In this document: positions 62,161 through 64,000 of the stretch, piece after piece
Numbering within the stretch: the first letter of the stretch is position 1
Layout: every line of letters starts with the position of its first letter
Origin: Lachnoclostridium sp. An118
Lineage (GTDB): Bacteria; Bacillota; Clostridia; Lachnospirales; Lachnospiraceae
Length of the DNA: 64,000 nt
Assembly: GCF_002160985.1 (NCBI RefSeq)
Contig: NZ_NFLQ01000003.1
Location: 1 to 64,000, forward strand
Reading direction: 5' to 3'
Notes under the pieces: generated by a model
The model's input: the letters and a program-made list of their open reading frames with translations, nothing else
Databases searched by the model: none
Told to the model about the DNA's origin: nothing
Made by a program: the position numbers and the translations under genes

Positions 62161-62697
62161 TTAAAGTATCTTGAAGGCTCCCACAACGGGCAGCTCTCTC
62201 CTCACTCCCCGGCAGGCGTCTACAATGCCCACGATCATGAGGATAAAGAAGACAAGGCTCAGGATACCGCCCACCAGCTCAAGGGGCCAGACAGAGGAGA
62301 AAAACGCAAAGCCCAGGAATCCCCCTCCGGACAGGATATCTGCCAGGAGACTCCCGATCCATATCACAAGTCCCTGATCAATGTGGTGTCTCAGATATTC
62401 TGAGCTTTTGTTTCCCGCAAGAAGAGGCACGAGGACAAGGATCCCTATGTAGGACAAAACCGCCATCACCTTGTTCGCTCTCACGTCCTCCGGATGAAAA
62501 TATCCCTCCCTTTGCTGGCCATACGGCCCCTGCTGGCCGTACTGGCTCTGCTGGCCGCCGTGATCGTAGTACTGCTGGTCCTGGCCCTGCCCCTGCTGGC
62601 CGTACTGGCCCTGGCCCAGAGGGATCTCAGCCCCGCAGCAGGGACAGAAGCGTATCCCGTCGTCCACCTTTGCTCCGCACTTCACACAATATGCCAT
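62161..62697 (-). CDS. Zinc-ribbon membrane protein, DUF4870-like
   Basis: The 178-aa protein begins with a zinc ribbon (CVKCG and CPCCGAEIP, Cys5-Cys8 and Cys18-Cys21), a Gln/Gly/Tyr-rich linker of about 40 residues, and a C-terminal membrane part (about 78-165) with three segments, including SEYLRHHIDQGLVIW. The latter pattern is typical of DUF4870-type membrane proteins. The stop of the next upstream gene abuts its start, so the two are probably co-expressed. Function unknown. Confidence 0.85.
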   Translation of the reverse strand: MAYCVKCGAKVDDGIRFCPCCGAEIPLGQGQYGQQGQGQDQQYYDHGGQQSQYGQQGPYGQQREGYFHPEDVRANKVMAVLSYIGILVLVPLLAGNKSSEYLRHHIDQGLVIWIGSLLADILSGGGFLGFAFFSSVWPLELVGGILSLVFFILMIVGIVDACRGVRRELPVVGAFKIL

Positions 62698-62698
62698 C

Positions 62699-62965
62699 TT
62701 ATCTTCCTCCTATGTGCACTGGATTTTTCTCGTCCTCCAGGCCCAGTATCTCTGCAAGGACTTCTATGATGATCTCATTTGTGCAGGACTTGATGTACCC
62801 CATCATGTGAAGGGATATCTCGTCCTGCCTCTGCTCTGCCGTCAACTCTGCCTTCGCGTTCGTCTCCTGGATGAGCGAAATGAGCTGAGGCGTCAGCTCC
62901 TCGTAGGTCTCAATGGTCGTCTGGGAGACCAGTTTTCTAAGCTCTTCTTTACTCACAGGTACCAT
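62699..62965 (-). CDS. Small protein of unknown function, 88 aa
   Basis: An acidic, helical protein (MVPVSKEELRKLVSQTTIET, then ISLIQETNAKAELTAEQRQDE and IIIEVLAEILGLEDEKNP in parts) without a recognised domain. It lies between smpB (13 bases upstream) and the zinc-ribbon membrane protein gene (1 base downstream). Its fixed place in this operon suggests a real gene. Confidence 0.75.
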   Translation of the reverse strand: MVPVSKEELRKLVSQTTIETYEELTPQLISLIQETNAKAELTAEQRQDEISLHMMGYIKSCTNEIIIEVLAEILGLEDEKNPVHIGGR

Positions 62966-62978
62966 ACCAGTTCCTCCT

Positions 62979-63452
62979 CTATCCGAAGTTTCTCACCTTA
63001 AATTCCCGCTCCGCCTCTCTCTTCTGGTCCTTTTTGGCGATGTCCTGCCGCTTGTCGTAGAGCTTCTTGCCCCTTGCGAGGCCAATCTCCACCTTCACCA
63101 GGCTGCCTTTAAAATAAACCTTGAGAGGCACGATCGCAATACCCTTCTCCTTCATCTTGCCGGTCATCTTGTTGATCTCCGACTTGTGGAGAAGGAGCTT
63201 GCGCACCCGCAGGGGGTCCTTGTTGAAAATGTTCCCCTTCTCATAGGGGCTGATGTGCATGCCGTAAATCCAGACCTCCCCGTTCTCAATGCGGATAAAC
63301 GACTCCTTGATGCTGCATTTTCCCATGCGCAGGGACTTGACCTCGGTCCCCGCCAGGGAGATGCCGGCCTCGTAGGTGTCCAGTATAAAATAGTCGTGAT
63401 ACGCCTTTTTATTATTGGCGATCAGCTTCCCGTCCGTCTTGTTTTTCGCCAT
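62979..63452 (-). CDS. smpB: SsrA-binding protein SmpB
   Basis: The 157-aa tmRNA partner: [27 protein letters not shown] in two parts near the start, the YEKGN segment, [21 protein letters not shown]-terminal tail (about 132-151). The start overlaps the rnr stop by 41 bases. It binds tmRNA and guides it into stalled ribosomes. Confidence 0.97.
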   Translation of the reverse strand: MAKNKTDGKLIANNKKAYHDYFILDTYEAGISLAGTEVKSLRMGKCSIKESFIRIENGEVWIYGMHISPYEKGNIFNKDPLRVRKLLLHKSEINKMTGKMKEKGIAIVPLKVYFKGSLVKVEIGLARGKKLYDKRQDIAKKDQKREAEREFKVRNFG

Positions 63453-64000
63453 CCTCCGGCTCTCCTTCCTTCACGATCTCAAAATCTATGGTCCTCTGCA
63501 GCCGGTCCGCCCCGATCACCCGCACCCGGAGCTTCTGGCCAAGCTTGTAGGCCCGGCCCGTGTGGCTGCCGATCATCTCGTATCTGTCCTCATAGTACTC
63601 ATAGTGGTCATCCCTCATGGCTGTCACGTGGACCAGGCCCTCCACGGTGTTGGGGAGCTCCACGTACATGCCCCATTTGGTGATGCTGGAGACCACTCCC
63701 TCAAACTCCTGGCCGATATGCCGCGCCATGTACTCCGCCTTCTTCAGCTTCACGGTCTCCCGCTCCGCCTCCTCCGCCCGGCGCTCTGTCTGGCTGGCCT
63801 GCTTTGCCACCTCAGGCAGTATCCTTTCATAATGCTCCGCCTTCTTCTCATTCAGACGCCGGCGCAGGTCGTCCTTGATGATCCGGTGGATCTGCAGGTC
63901 CGGGTAGCGCCGGATGGGTGAGGTAAAGTGGGTGTAATACCTGGCGGCCAGCCCGAAGTGGCCTGTGTTCTCCGGCGTGTACTTTGCCTGCTTCATGGAC
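63412..64000 (-). CDS. rnr: Ribonuclease R, C-terminal part (runs off the right edge)
   Basis: Only about the last 195 residues are in the window. They hold the end of the RNB catalytic domain ([21 protein letters not shown]) and the S1 RNA-binding domain ([28 protein letters not shown], in parts) with a short charged tail. The rnr-smpB order is common in Firmicutes; RNase R degrades the mRNAs freed by trans-translation. Confidence 0.95.
   Translation of the reverse strand, partial: SMKQAKYTPENTGHFGLAARYYTHFTSPIRRYPDLQIHRIIKDDLRRRLNEKKAEHYERILPEVAKQASQTERRAEEAERETVKLKKAEYMARHIGQEFEGVVSSITKWGMYVELPNTVEGLVHVTAMRDDHYEYYEDRYEMIGSHTGRAYKLGQKLRVRVIGADRLQRTIDFEIVKEGEPEDGEKQDGREADRQ

Overview
The window is a chromosomal segment of a Gram-positive anaerobe of the Firmicutes, most likely a Lachnospiraceae (Clostridium cluster XIVa) species. 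This rests on the 5' part of a 16S rRNA gene at the left edge, strong AGGAGG ribosome binding sites, low-GC-type promoters (TTGACA/TATAAT), a small acid-soluble-spore-protein-like gene, type 1B PyrD with PyrK, AddAB rather than RecBCD, ferredoxin-nitroreductase and M29 aminopeptidase genes, and a tmRNA with the tag ADNRELAYAA. The coding DNA is visibly GC-rich. Nearly every gene is on the minus strand, so transcription runs from right to left.

Layout by region. 1-900: start of an rRNA operon with two tandem promoters. 0.9-10.3 kb: radA with an XRE-cupin regulator, a divergent GNAT gene, clpC with a GntR regulator, a ferredoxin-nitroreductase, and alanine dehydrogenase divergent from an RpiR regulator. 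10.3-15.6 kb: two-component system plus an ABC exporter with a large FtsX-type permease; the exporter has its own promoter carrying three 11-bp-phased repeats. 15.7-19.3 kb: purE-purM-purN-purD. 19.3-22.4 kb: M29 aminopeptidase and small membrane proteins. 22.4-29.1 kb: pyrC-pyrF-pyrK-pyrD and pyrE, split by an AT-richer insert holding a MntA/HepT-type pair and an Mrr-type endonuclease. 29.3-34.4 kb: PucR-type regulator, ftsE, ftsX, an M23 hydrolase with coiled coil, and an S41 protease, a cell-division peptidoglycan module. 34.5-37.8 kb: WecG/TagA glycosyltransferase, SASP-like protein, and a PadR-DUF1700-DUF4097-PspC envelope module. 38.2-39.3 kb: a lone Rpn-type nuclease. 39.3-48.3 kb: addB-addA, hflX and a TPR lipoprotein. 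48.3-53.1 kb: two Zn/Cd-type P1B ATPases flanking an ArsR repressor, with two matching palindromic operators. 53.2-56.7 kb: hisH-hisF-ung-lpdA. 56.8-59.3 kb: a second two-component system and a small zinc-ribbon protein from a divergent promoter. 59.4-64.0 kb: tRNA-Ser(CGA), an unknown gene, tmRNA, an aminotransferase, two small unknown genes, smpB and the 3' part of rnr.

The genes work as several coherent units: de novo purine and pyrimidine synthesis, metal efflux, division-linked wall hydrolysis, DNA repair, and trans-translation (rnr, smpB and ssrA within about 3.5 kb). No CRISPR array, prophage or complete insertion sequence is seen. The most unusual parts are the nuclease/toxin-type insert inside the pyr cluster, the composite terminator-operator upstream of the ABC exporter, a 24-bp-arm perfect palindrome between convergent genes, a perfect inverted repeat shared by two divergent promoters, and several small unknown genes. 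All functional calls come from reading motifs by eye; no database search was possible.
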